Assembly: GCA_964036045.1 (NCBI GenBank)
Contig: OZ038379.1
Span: 187,501,885-187,565,884, forward strand
Direction: 5' to 3'
DNA: 64,000 nucleotides
From: Eutreptiella sp. 'Long Island Sound 2002'
Lineage: Eukaryota > Euglenozoa > Euglenophyceae > Eutreptiales > Eutreptiaceae
Shown: positions 45,880 through 56,300 of the stretch, piece after piece
How positions within the stretch are numbered: the stretch's first letter is position 1
Layout of the letters: every line of letters begins with the position of its first letter
Notes under the pieces: generated by a model
Databases searched by the model: none
What the model was told of the DNA's origin: nothing
The model's input: the letters and a program-made list of their open reading frames with translations, nothing else
Program-made: the position numbers and the translations under genes

Positions 45880-46330
45880 TTTCCAATTATTGTCAACCCT
45901 CCCCCCCCCCCCCCCGCCCCGCTCTCGATTCCTCTTGGGGGGATTACAATTGTGACGAGCGGACACAGCACATAGGGCCAGGGTACCCCAAATACTTGGT
46001 CTCTAGGACGTCTTTGTTGCACCACAGGGTGTAGTTGAAGATGTCTGCAGCAATAATCGAATGCACGGGAGGGCTGTGTGACAATTGTCACCCCCCAGAC
46101 GAATGCACGGGGGCCGACAATTGTCACCCCCCCCCCTCCCCCGACAATTGTCAACCCCCCAGACGAATGCATGGGGCTGGGGGGGGGGGGGGGTGACAAT
46201 TGCTACCTCCCCAACAATTTTCATCCCCCCAGGAAGAATCGAGAGGGGGGGGGGTTACAAATGTCATCCCCGAAATAGGAATCGAGAGGGGGGGGGGGGT
46301 GGACAATTGTCAGCCCCCCCACAAACCAAT
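45880..46330. repeat. foldback cluster around GACAATTGTC cores
   Basis: At least four copies of TGACAATTG or GACAATTGTCA lie next to C or G runs in opposite orientations. Two forward copies of a segment ending GAATCGAGAGGGGGG (near 46226 and 46272) match an inverted copy (CTCTCGATTCCTCTTGGGGGG) near 45921. The motif CAGACGAATGCA-C/T-GGGG occurs near 46096 and 46162. Together they form nested inverted repeats. Confidence 0.7.
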
Positions 46331-46809
46331 GCAGCTTAAAAATCTTTTTGATCAGGAAAATCCTGTGGTGGATCGTCTGTCGCCCGATCAGAAGGGGTGT
46401 GGTGTTCAAAGACTCCTCTAACTCCAGCTGATCGAACCCAATACTTACAGTAGCAAGCACAATCAAGTCGAGGGAGTGACTGTGTCAACCCTAACTTTAC
46501 ACGGTAAATAGTGTGATGCAGACACATATTTTGCGTCCTGCCTGTCATATGTTTCATGGCCACAGGTTGATAAGGCCCCCACTCGGGCCGAAACGCGTCC
46601 TTTTATAGTCATGTCAATTTGACTCTCAGAACTCAATTCATTGACACAGCAATCTGAATTTCAAGATTGACAGCAACCCCTGGGTGTGCAAATGAAATCA
46701 AAATTCCATGGCTGGGTACACGGAGCTCGGAAAATACCCGGCTCATTGACTCATAATTCCGGAAAAAGAGAGAGGCTGGTATTGGCAACAAATGCTATGT
46801 AACAGCGGT
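46331..46809. other. no recognisable gene
   Basis: Short frames only. It may include the non-coding flank of the second Penelope-like element. Confidence 0.3.
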
Positions 46810-47830
46810 CAAGTTGCACAGCAAATTAGGTTTGTTTACATTAGAGGAGTTTGATTTCGTTCGATGGCTGAAGACATCGATCTCTTCTGAGACGTTTTCG
46901 GCATATCATCATTTGTTTCCTTTCTCCTGCATAGAATATCACCCTACACTCAGCTTTGGAGAATACCTTTTTCATATTGTATTTACACATGTCCTGTTTC
47001 GTTGCCCTAGCTTAGGCCTGTTTCGCCAACGTAATGGATTCCCAATGGGAACCAATTGTGCAGCACAATGGGCCAACTTGATCCTTCGAATGTTTGAATT
47101 GCAGTCACAGTAATGCCAGACATTGATTTCACAAAGCCTTTTAACACGGATGAGATTTATCGATGATGGTCTATGTGTTTTTCCGATTTCCATCACACAA
47201 CAAATCAAGCCTCTATTGTACAGTATGTATCTTGAACATCTGTCATTTGAGTTCGAGTGTGATACGAGATCGGAGAACATTGTTTTGCTTGATATTCGGA
47301 TCATCAGATTGCAGAAATTGATTTCTACGGTTTATTTCAAACCCACACACACGTGCTGTTATATCCCATGGACATCAAATCACCCCAAATCCATCAAACT
47401 GGGATGGATCAAGGGCGAAATGATCCGATTTCTCAGAATTTGTTCTCATGTACAGTATTTTCATATATGCATCAGTTATCTCACTGGAGCATTGAAAAGA
47501 TTGGGGTATCCTGCTTCGGCATACACCCCATTACCAGTTACATGGCATGACCGAGATCGATACATGAAACGTTGTGAAAGACCACAGCCTCAGGACATTG
47601 TTCATATTATACGTGCTCCACATCACTCTGCCTTTCCGATTTCTTTCTCTTCCATTATTGGCACTGTTCAATCTGGGATGCGGTCTATTCTTCCCCGACT
47701 ACGTTTGTATGTTACTTTAAGCCCAGCAATGTCATTACGCAATGTTTTCCTGTTTTGGAAAAACAAGACATTGAGACAGCCTGAAATTCAAGCCCGGGAA
47801 GAAGCTGATTTTGAATATATGGTTCATTGA
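46810..47830 (+). pseudogene. Penelope-like RT, C-terminal half (inverted relative to its N-half)
   Basis: Two + frames. 46814-47113 has HIVFTHVLF and GFPMGTNCAAQWANLIL (motif B). 47123-47830 has MRFIDDGLCVFP (motif C, F-I-D-D), VYFKPTHTCCYIPWTSNHPK, IKLGWIKGEMIRFLRICSH and a long C-terminal region (ISFSSIIGTVQSGMRSILPR) to a TGA at 47828. A stop and frame change lie between them near 47113. It aligns with the minus-strand element at 39.2-41.3 kb from just before motif B to the end. Motif A and everything N-terminal are missing here but occur immediately downstream on the other strand. No GIY-YIG domain follows the RT. Confidence 0.8.
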
Positions 47831-48330
47831 CATCATGTTGACGATCACAAAAATAATGCATCCAAAACTGAAATGCACGCGAGCAATCAGTCCAAGGAAA
47901 ATTCGTATAAAGGGAGGTGAAATCATACAAAAGAGACTGTGGATTGAATTGGGGATCATTCTCCCAGAGGGCGCTGCGAGACAATAACCTGTGGATAGCA
48001 TCCAATGAGTCTTTCAATGGGGTCGAGTCCGGTGATACAAATCCGTCCAAAGTCAGGAATACATTACCCAGCACCACAAGTAATTTGGAGCACGCTGTTG
48101 TTGCCCATCGGACAAGGCCGACGATGGGTCTGGATTTCCAGCGGCCATTCAGAAATTGCTTTGGACTTATGGGTTTTGCACAACAAATGAAAGTTAGCCC
48201 AAGTGGGATCCGGATGTGTTCGAAAATATTTTTCAATCATAGGAGCAATTGAAGTGGGAACAGTATCCGAACATAAAAGTGCAAGTGAACTGTGCCAATT
48301 TTTTGCCTGTGACAAAAATAATCTCGAATT
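47831..48330 (-). pseudogene. Penelope-like RT, N-terminal half
   Basis: Minus frames. Near 48300-48190 is PTWANFHLLCKTHKS. After a frame change near 48180 come RPIVGLVRWATTACSKLLVV and SLLYDFTSLYTNFPWTD (motif A, D-F-x-S-L-Y-T-N), then FQFWMHYF. These match FYLLAKTHK, RPVVGMFRWATTP and FDFESLYTYFRW of the first element. It is cut at the 5' side where the 105-bp array starts (about 48333) and at the 3' side near the stop codon of the C-terminal half. Together with 46810-47830 nearly a whole RT core is present, with the halves facing each other. Confidence 0.75.
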
Positions 48331-48332
48331 GC

Positions 48333-48844
48333 CGGGGCCCAAAAGAGGGCGCAAATGCTACGTCACCCCTACATTCTAAGGGGTCACCAACACAGGGGAA
48401 CAAAACCAAAAGTGGCTGCCTCACCCCTGCCTTGTCCGGTGCCCAAAAGAGGGCGGACATGCTACGTCACCCCATCATTCTCGCGGGTCCCCAACAAAGG
48501 GGAACAAAATCAGAAGTGGCTACCTCAATGCTGGCTTCTCCGGTGCCCAAAAGAGGGCGGAAATGCAACGTCGCCCCTGCATTCTCAGGTGTCCCCAACA
48601 AAGGGGAACAAAATTGGAAGTGGTTGTCTCACCTATGCCTTCTCCGGGGCCCAAAAGAGGGCGGAAATGCTACGTCACCCCTGCATTCTCGGGGGTCCCC
48701 AATAAAGGGGAACAAAATCAGCATTGGCTACCTCACCCATGCCTTCCCTAGGGCCCAAAAGAGGGCGCAAATTCTACGTCAACCTTAAATTCTCGGGGGT
48801 CACCAACAAAGGGGAACAAAATCAAAAGTGGTTGTATCACCCCT
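48333..48844 (+). repeat. 105-bp tandem array R, left part
   Basis: Five units; the GGGGCCCAAAAGAGGGCG motif or variants recur near 48333, 48438, 48542, 48646 and 48750 (period 104-105). The array stops at 48844 at a transposon end and resumes at 52062. It is the variant of the family with CCCAAAAGAGGG in place of CCCACACGTGGG. Confidence 0.9.
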
Positions 48845-48878
48845 CCCTTGGTGCGCGTTTGAAACCCAATGTTGTTCC
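48845..48878 (+). repeat. left terminal inverted repeat
   Basis: Starts CCCTTGGTGCGCGTTTGAAA, pairs with the reverse complement of 52028-52061. Two mismatches at positions 9-10. Confidence 0.85.
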
Positions 48879-48979
48879 GGCCAAATTAGTTCCGGTGTTC
48901 TAGGCTATCTGGCCGGAACAAAAAAGATTCAAAATTTATTTACCCCCCAACCAAGCCTACCCGTAGATGGTGGCAAAAT

Positions 48980-49675
48980 ATGTTGTTTGCTATCCTTGGG
49001 GGTCCCCGCTGGTATGCCAAGGCCAAGCCAAAGGCAAGAGGGGGGGGGTGCAAATACAAAGCGGGGGAGCAAGTGTATGTAGTTTTTCGGGACAATGGGC
49101 AGTGGGGGATCGAGCAGGGCAAAGAGGCCCTTGCCGCGGGTGGCCCCCCCGGGGTTGGGGAGACGTGGATCGCCTTCCCCAAAGACCCCGAACTCTTCGC
49201 CATCCCGAGAGCGTCGGTTTGGAAAACCAAGACGGAGGCGAAGAAGTTCCTCGCCAAGATGATGGCGGCCGAGGAAGAGGACAAGGAGGACGACGCGGAC
49301 GCGGACGAGGAGGGGGACGAGAGCAACGACGGGGACGGGGACGGGGGAGACGAAGGGGATGGACCGGGGGCAGGTTTGGGTGCTACCGGGGCTAACCGGG
49401 ATGGGGGCGTCGGGGAAGAGGTCGAAGGGGTGGAGGGGGAAAGGATGGAGGTCGAAGGGGTGGCGGGTGAAGGGGTGGTGGGAGAAGGGGTGGAGGGTGA
49501 AGGGGTGGAGGGTGAAGGGGTGGTGGGTGAAGGGGTGGAGGGTGAAGGGGTTGTGGGTGAAGGGGTGGTGGTCGGTGAGGGAGATGGGGGGGATACTGGG
49601 GCGGGTGACAAGAGTTCGGGGGCGCCCGCCGGGCCCCCGACCACGCAGGACTTTTACGTGAGAACCAGAGACTAA
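48980..49675 (+). CDS. transposon-borne acidic repeat protein, unknown
   Basis: A 231-codon frame from ATG 48980; upstream exons or an in-frame start cannot be excluded. Residues about 20-90 look like a folded domain: KYKAGEQVYVVFRDNGQWGI, then GETWIAFPKDPELFAIPRAS and VWKTKTEAKKFLAKM. The strand-rich pattern recalls small SH3-like barrels such as Tudor or PWWP, which is only an impression. Then follows an Asp/Glu-rich stretch (EEEDKEDDADADEEGDE) and about 12 repeats of a five-residue unit such as EGVEG or GEGVV from a 15-bp DNA repeat. It ends PPTTQDFYVRTRD. It converges with the minus-strand gene 137 bp away inside the same element. It could be an accessory protein that binds chromatin or the transposase. 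Confidence 0.55.
   Translation: MLFAILGGPRWYAKAKPKARGGGCKYKAGEQVYVVFRDNGQWGIEQGKEALAAGGPPGVGETWIAFPKDPELFAIPRASVWKTKTEAKKFLAKMMAAEEEDKEDDADADEEGDESNDGDGDGGDEGDGPGAGLGATGANRDGGVGEEVEGVEGERMEVEGVAGEGVVGEGVEGEGVEGEGVVGEGVEGEGVVGEGVVVGEGDGGDTGAGDKSSGAPAGPPTTQDFYVRTRD
49400..49590 (+). repeat. 15-bp coding minisatellite
   Basis: Repeats of GAAGGGGTGGAGGGT and near variants, in frame with the 48980-49675 gene, encoding E-G-V-E-G / E-G-V-V-G units. Confidence 0.85.
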
Positions 49676-49811
49676 CCCGATCGGCCCCCGGGGGCACCCT
49701 ACACAACAATGTATGTTACCATTTTACCCTTCCTTGTGCTTTGCTCTTGTTGTAGAGTGCTTGTTCTGGCGACGTTCCAATAACTTGTTCCAGCGGTGTT
49801 CCAATGGTGTT

Positions 49812-51553
49812 CTAACAAAAACTGTTTTTGAAAACAAGTTTTTTTCTCGTGGCAACGCGCCGGGCAACAAATATGAGCTGGGGGGGCTGAGCCTTGGGTT
49901 GGGGGGGCGCGGCTCTCTTGGGAGCCTTGCGAGGGGGTTTGGTGGGCTCCTTGGCCGGGGGGCGGGGCTGAGGCTGCTCGAACGCCGAGGAGTCGGTGGT
50001 GGACCCCGAGGAGGAGTCCGTTGAGGAGTCGCTAGACGACTCCTCGCTGGAGGACTCCCCCGGGAGCCTCTTCCTTTTTTGGGGGGCTGGTTTGGGGGCG
50101 CTCTTGGGTTCCCGCTTGGGGGGGGCGTTCGGGTTTGGGTTTGGGTTTGGGTGCTGTTTGGGGGGCTGGGTGGGGGTTCGGGGGTTGGGGTTGCACGGGC
50201 GGTGCACACGCGGGCGGGGGGGGGGGGGGCTCTGTGGCCACTTGTTGGCAGTGCGGCGGCGCTAGGGACATGTCGCCAATGCTGCCCCACCCCTCGATGC
50301 GCGTCGCGAGAACGCTGCCGCGGGCTGCCACGTAGTCCATCATGGCCCATCGCCATGCAACAGTGCAGAATGCACATGACAACGCGGCACCGGGCAATGA
50401 CCACCACTGGTTCCACGGAACAACCTGCGGCCTTCAGCGCTGGTGTTCCCAACAAGAAGGACGTCCGCTGTGTGTGGTCCGACTCGGTGGTCCGGACCAC
50501 GTCTTTGCCCCGCCACACAGCGGCGTCGGAGTCCCAAATCCCCTCGTTGTATAGTGACCCCACTTGTGGGGCCGTTGTGATCCCGATAATGCGGCGCACC
50601 CACGGGGAATCACCACCGAGCCAGGCATCGGCCGCTTCCTCATGGGAATTGAAGACCACCCGGTGGGTGTCCACGACCTCCTAGATGGCCTAAGAAAAAA
50701 ACATCAATTTTGTTGGAACCAGATTGTTCCGGTGGCGGTTCCAACGAAACACTTGAGCGTAGCCGGAACGTCTCCGGAACAAGTTATCGGAACGTCGCCG
50801 GGACAACACGGTGTGTGCGCGGCACACCTTAATATTGTCTTCCCAAAGGGTTGCTAGGGTCGCCATCGCTTTGTCCCCGCAGATTGCGAGGCCGATGACC
50901 CACACGCAGGCGGGAATTCGTCCCCAAAGGCCCATGTTGGCGGTGGACACAGACAATTGGGACCACTCCCCGCCTGCGCAGGGGTAGCCATCCCCCCTGA
51001 CAATGAAAATCAGGGGGAGCGACCAATCGATCATGCGGCACAACGGGGGTTGGCTAGCAATGTAGCGCAGCCATGATGCCCACGGCCAACTGATGCCCGT
51101 GGCCTTGGGATCCGAAGTGCTCACCGCGGGGGGGAGCTCCAAGGGGGCCAGTAGATCTTGCCAGCGCTGCTGGAAAGCCAGCTCAGGGCAAATCGGACGG
51201 GCGAATGGAAGGCCCGTGGTCGCGGTGTACTTCAGCCACCGGAGGGTGTACACTTCCGAGAGCGTGCGCCAAGCGGATTTGGGCGCACGCAGGTTGAGGA
51301 TGAGCTCGCAACACTCATCCGGGGGGAGCACCTCGGAGGCGTACTTGGCGATTGCCCCTTGCTGTATCTCTCGTACACAGCTTGGTTGGGCCAAGCGCAC
51401 GGCCACCGCAAATTGGCGGCGGGCGTGTGGAGAGGAGATGGCCGATTCCGCTATGAGCTCCCCAACAAGATCCCCGTCTCGGAGGCTAACAGCACTAGCC
51501 AAATGGACGAGGTGGGTGGTTAGTTGTGCAACGCGCGTTTGCGATCTAGGCAT
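49812..51553 (-). CDS. transposon-borne two-exon protein, unknown
   Basis: Exon 1 runs from ATG 51553 (MPRSQTRVAQLTTHLVHLAS) to 50828. The intron is 50827-50681 (GTGTGC...CTAG, preceded by a T-rich tract), phase 0. Exon 2 starts EVVDTHRVVFNSHEEAADAW and stays in frame to about 50430. Coding sense then seems to move to two other frames (ALSCAFCTVAWRWAMMDYVA, then Pro-rich, then a Ser/Asp stretch GESSSEESSSDSSTDSSSGS) to a stop at 49812, so there are frameshifts or unmodelled introns; a 13-G run near 50219 is one suspect. Exon 1 contains LPLIFIVRGDGYPCAGGEW and NMGLWGRIPACVWVIGLAIC followed by GDK. A D in such a G-D-G strand could be the first acid of a DDE-type nuclease, but I see no clear partner residues. 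Candidate transposase or accessory protein. Confidence 0.5.
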
Positions 51554-52027
51554 GATGAAGCTACAACAATGAACTACGAAGCGAAATTTGGCAATGCATA
51601 CCTCTAGGGGAAGATGCCCGTAGACCCACCGAGCATTCAGGCAAGGAACAAATACCAAAATGGGACCCTAGGCATGGCCACAATGCACAAATCAAACAGG
51701 AGAATGGGGACGCCAACGTTGAAAAGTCATACAACGCTGCGTCTGAACTACAAGAAACAGCAGGCTTGCAAATGGATACGAAAAGTTCGAAATGTGTACA
51801 CCTGGTGGAAGGTGGCACCAACGGCTCACAATATGTCAACATGGCCCCGATGGGAAAGACAAGCCTTGGACGCGTTATACATGCAAGAAAGAGACAAAAA
51901 ACATCATTTACGAACTTGGAAACTCATGGTGATGGATGTGGTTATCTGGCTTGCGACACTTGTTCCAGTGGTGTTCCCAACGAGATTGTTCCGGCGGAAA
52001 TTGTTCCCATTGGGAATATTCTAGTCG

Positions 52028-52061
52028 GGAACAACATTGGGTTTCAAACGCATACCAAGGG
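52028..52061 (-). repeat. right terminal inverted repeat
   Basis: Reverse complement starts CCCTTGGTATGCGTTTGAAA and continues CCCAATGTTGTTCC; partner of 48845-48878. Confidence 0.85.
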
Positions 52062-52245
52062 CTACCTTCTCCGGGGCCCAAAAGAGGGCGGAAATGCTAT
52101 GTCACCCCTTCATTCTCGGGGGTCCCCAACAAAGGCGAACAAAATCATAAGTCGCTGCCTCAACAGTGCCTTCTCCGATGCCCAAAAGAGGGCGGAAATG
52201 CGACGGCGCCCCTGCATTCTCGGGTGTCCCCAACAAAGGGGAACG
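52062..52245 (+). repeat. 105-bp tandem array R, right part
   Basis: About 1.8 units in the same orientation and register as 48333-48844 (motif near 52073 and 52177). It ends at AACAAAGGGGAAC, after which the sequence is unrelated. Confidence 0.9.
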
Positions 52246-52434
52246 TGCCCCCTCTTCTTGGACCATATGTGGACCCCCCCCCCAGTGCCATGCCATCTCC
52301 GAGTGTCTGCTTTGATAGGATTCTTTTTAGTTTGATTGCTTAAAAAAGTGTCGTTTCATCGACACTTGTGCAGAAAGTTTTCTTCCCGCGTGTTGCGCCC
52401 GAGACAATAGGCAATGGGGGGAACCCCTACAACC

Positions 52435-52880
52435 TCTGATGTTGCCGAGGACCCTATTTGCTTGTTGGACCGGCAAAAAGGAGCCATCGAAGTGCCCAAG
52501 TCCACGCGTGGGCATAGCATGAGGTCATTGGAAATTCATGGGTTGTATCCGCGCTTGCCGCCGCGCACTGTATGAGGATCCCAATATGGCGGGCTATGTT
52601 AACTTGGTTTGCCTTCCCTCTTTGGAGGACCCTGATATGGCAGGGGTGTGGGCATTCTTTGTCTCCCCTTTAGGGGGCTGTGCGATGGCAAAGTTGGTGA
52701 AAACATCATTCCTCTCACGTAGGGAGGGTCATAGTCAGCTATACCACATCTTGCTTTCATGTCGTCCCCTCCCCCCATCCACATCCATGCAGTGTTACAA
52801 TTGTCATGTAGAGTGTATTTCACAGTGGAATGATACAAGAAGCACAAATTGCCAATTGATGCACTTTTGAAACCAGTCAC
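52435..52880 (+). repeat. dispersed repeat D, copy 1
   Basis: Matches 61905-62300, from GCCGAGGACCCTATTT through CCAATTGATGCAC, with an extra ~40 bp here near 52730-52785. It holds an imperfect ~55-bp tandem pair around AATATGGCGGGCTATG and GATATGGCAGGGGTG. Frames are not conserved. Confidence 0.75.
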
Positions 52881-53344
52881 ACGCACACAGCATGAAACGG
52901 TCCCGTATGCCCAGCCCCTCATGATTTGTGGTCAAGTGGCAAGCGTTGCTGCAGCTATGCCCTAGGGGCCCAACCCCAGGCCTACTCCTGCCACCCTTGG
53001 TGCACCCAAGGGCCCAGCGCCATGGTGGTGCGCCGCGTCATGGCAATGCTTCACTATGAGTACCGGCTGATCCGTTGGCCTTGCTATTGGTGCGGCTAGT
53101 CGTGCTGCTAGTGTTGATGTTGCATGTGATGGCTGTGAGCTGGAAACAAAAATCAAGTATGGGAAGATCGCGTCCTCCGAAAAAATGGGTGCAAGAATAG
53201 ATTGCGCTGCAAGCAATTCGGCAATTGAAAGTGTTTTTTGGGGTTCTAGGGTCGGTGGGTCCTAAGAAATTTACCCATTTACCCCCCTTTATTAAGCAAA
53301 TGGCTAGTTCTGATTATCCCTTGGCCATACGGCAGCTCTGCCTT
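52881..53344. other. no recognisable gene, left flank of the satellite
   Basis: Short frames only. The first recognisable satellite sequence starts near 53345 (TTGCCCGTGTTGAAAAGTCC is already partly related). Confidence 0.3.
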
Positions 53345-56300
53345 GCCCGTGTTGAAAAGTCCCTGGTCTTGCAGTTCAAATGGCATCCTGACACCTTCAC
53401 CAAGAACTACATGCACCGCTTCCGGAGGACGAAAATGGCGTGTGGAGTGCCGACGAGGAGACAACTTGACCCTTCCAAGGGCCATACGAGAAACATTTGA
53501 CCGTCCCTTGCATGAAGCAGGTTGTTTGTGCGTTGGATGCTTGCTGAGACAACGGCAAAAGGTCCCTGGTCAAGCAGTTGCAGTTCAAATGGCATCCTGA
53601 CACCTTCGCCAAGAACTACATGCACCGCTTCCGGAGGCGAAAGAGGCGTGTGGAGTGCCGACGAGGAGGCAGCTTGACCCTTCCAAGGGCCGTACGAGAA
53701 GGATTTGACCGCCCCCTGCATGGAACAGGTTGTTTGTGCGTTGAATGCTTGTTGGGACAACGGCAAAAGGTCCCTGGTCAAGCAGTTGCAGTTCAAATGG
53801 CATCCGGACACCTTCGCCAAGAACTACATGCACCGCTTCCGGAGGACGAAAATGGCGTGTGGAGTGCCGACCAGGAGACAACTTGACCCTTCCAAGGGCC
53901 GTACAAGAAACATTTGACCGTCCCTCGCATGGAGCAAGTTGTTTGTGCGTTGGATGCTTGCTGAGACAACGGCGAAAGGTCCCTTCTCAAGCAGTTGCAG
54001 TTCAAATGGCATCGTGACACCTTCGCCAAGAACTACATGCACCGCCTCCGGAGGACGAAAATGGCGTGTGGAGTGCCGACAAGGAAACAGCTTGACCCTT
54101 GCAAGGGCCATACGAGAAACATTTGACCGTCCCCTGCATGGAGCACGTTGTTTGTGCGTTGGATGGTTGCTGAGACAACGGCAAAAGGTCCCTGGTCAAG
54201 CAGTTGCGGTTCAAATGGCAGCCTGACACCTTCCCCAAGAACTACATGTACCGCTTCCGGAGGACGAAAATGACGTGTGGAGTGCCAACGAGGAAACAGC
54301 TTGACCCTTCCAAGGGCCGTACAAGAAACATTTGACCGTCCCTTGCATGGAGCAGGTCGTTGGTGCGTTGGATGCTTGCTGAGACAACGGCAAAAGGTCC
54401 ATGGTCAAGCAGTTGCAGTTCAAATGGCATCTTGACACCTTCGCCAAGAACTACATGCACCGCTTCCGGAGGACGAAAATGGTGTGTGGACTGCCGACGA
54501 GGAAACAGCTTGACCCTTCCAAGGGCCGTACAAGAAACATTTGACCGTCCCTTGCATGGAGCACGTTGTTTGTGCGTGGGATGCTTGCTGAGACAACGGC
54601 AAAAGGTCCCTAGTCAAGCAGTTGCAGTTCAAATGGCAGCCGACACCTTTGCCAAGAATTACATGCACCGCTTCCGGAGGACGAAAGAGGCGTGTGGAGT
54701 GCCGACGAGGAGGCAGCTTCACCCTTCCAAGGGCCATACGAGAAACATTTGACCGTCCCCTGCATGGAGCACGTTGTTTGTGCGTTGGATGCTTGCTGAG
54801 ACAACGGCAAAAGGTCCCTGGTCAAGCAGTTGCAGTTCAAATGGCATCGTGAAACCTTCGCCAAGAACTACATGCACCGCTTCCGGAGGACGAAAATGGC
54901 GTGTGGAGTGCCGACGAGGAAACAGCTTGACCCTTCCAAGGGGCGTACGAGAAACATTTGACCATCCCTTGCATGGAGCAGGTTGTTTGTGCGTTGGATG
55001 CTTGCTGAGACAACAGCAAAAGGTCAAGCAGTTGCAGTTCAAATGGCAGCCTGACACCTTCGCCAAGAACTACATGCACCGCTTCCGGAGGACGAAAATG
55101 GCGTGTGGAGTGCCGACGAGGAAACAGCTTGACCCTTGCAAGGGCCGTAAGAGAAACATTTGACCGTCCCCTGCATGGAGCAGGTTGTTTGTGCGTTGGA
55201 TGCTTGCTGAGACAACGGCAAAAGGTCCCTGGTCAAGCAGTTGCGCTTCAAATGGCAGCGTGACACCTTCGCCAAGAACTTCATGCACCGCTTCCGGAGG
55301 ACGAAAATGGCGTGTGGAGTGCCGACGAGGAAACAGCTTGACCCTTCCAAGGAGCGTACGAGAAACATTTGACCATCCCTTGCATGGAGCAGGTTGTTTG
55401 TGCGTTGGATGCTTGCTGAGACAACAGCAAAAGGTCAAGCAGTTGCAGTTCAAATGGCAGCCTGACACCTTCGCCAAGAACTACATGCACCGCTTCCGGA
55501 GGACGAAAATGGCGTGTGGAGTGCCGACGAGGAAACAGCTTGACCCTTGCAAGGGCCGTACAAGAAACATTTGACCATCCCTTGCATGGAGCAGGTTGTT
55601 TGTGCGTTGGATGCTTGCTGAGACAACGGCAAAAGGTCCCTCGTCAAGCAGTTGCAGTTCAAATGGCGGCCTGACACCTTCGCCAAGAACCACATGCACC
55701 GCTTCTGGAGGACGAAAATGGCGTGTGGAGTGCCGACGATGAAACAGCTTGACCCTTCCAAGGGGCGTACGAGAAACATTTGACCATCCCTTGCATGGAG
55801 CAGGTTGTTTGTGCGTTGGATGCTTGCTGAGACAACAGCAAAAGGTCAAGCAGTTGCAGTTCAAATGGCAGCCTGACACCTTCGCCAAGAACTACATGCA
55901 CCGCTTCCGGAGGACGAAAATGGCGTGTGGAGTGCCGACGAGGAAACAGCTTGACCCTTGCAAGGGCCGTACAAGAAACATTTGACCATCCCTTGCATGG
56001 AGCAGGTTGTTTGTGCGTTGGATGCTTGCTGAGACAACGGCAAAAGGTCCCTGGTCAAGCAGTTGCGCTTCAAATGGCAGCGTGACACCTTCGCCAAGAA
56101 CTTCATGCACCGCTTCCGGAGGACGAAAATGGCGTGTGGAGTGCCGACGAGGAAACAGCTTGACCCTTCCAAGGGGCGTACGAGAAACATTTGACCATCC
56201 CTTGCATGGAGCAGGTTGTTTGTGCGTTGGATGCTTGCTGAGACAACAGCAAAAGGTCAAGCAGTTGCAGTTCAAATGGCAGCCTGACACCTTCGCCAAG

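Larger units (their letters stand above)
48845..52061. mobile_element. 3.2-kb DNA transposon, unassigned superfamily
   Basis: The ends are inverted repeats beginning CCCTTGGTNNGCGTTTGAAA and continuing CCCAATGTTGTTCC, matching at about 32 of 34 positions. It sits inside the 105-bp array: the left flank ends CACCCCT and the right flank begins CTACCTTCTCC. Removing the element and one CT restores a normal unit (CACCCCTGCCTTCTCC apart from one base), so the target duplication is probably CT, 2 bp. Inside are two convergent genes (48980-49675 + and 49812-51553 -). Many TTGTTCC/GGAACAA motifs cluster near both ends, between the genes and in the intron. I cannot place it in a known superfamily. Confidence 0.8.

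Noticed and set aside
39210-48330. Hammerhead ribozymes, which some Penelope-like elements carry
   Set aside because: I looked by eye for CTGATGA followed at suitable distance by GAAA on both strands near the elements and found no convincing core. A covariance-model search would be decisive.
46810-48330. Twin-priming explanation for the split element
   Set aside because: In twin priming the inverted 5' part lies upstream of the 3' part. Here it lies downstream, so another inversion mechanism is needed.
48333-52245. CRISPR-like regular repeats
   Set aside because: Units of about 105 bp follow each other without unique spacers, in a clearly eukaryotic context. It is an ordinary tandem array.
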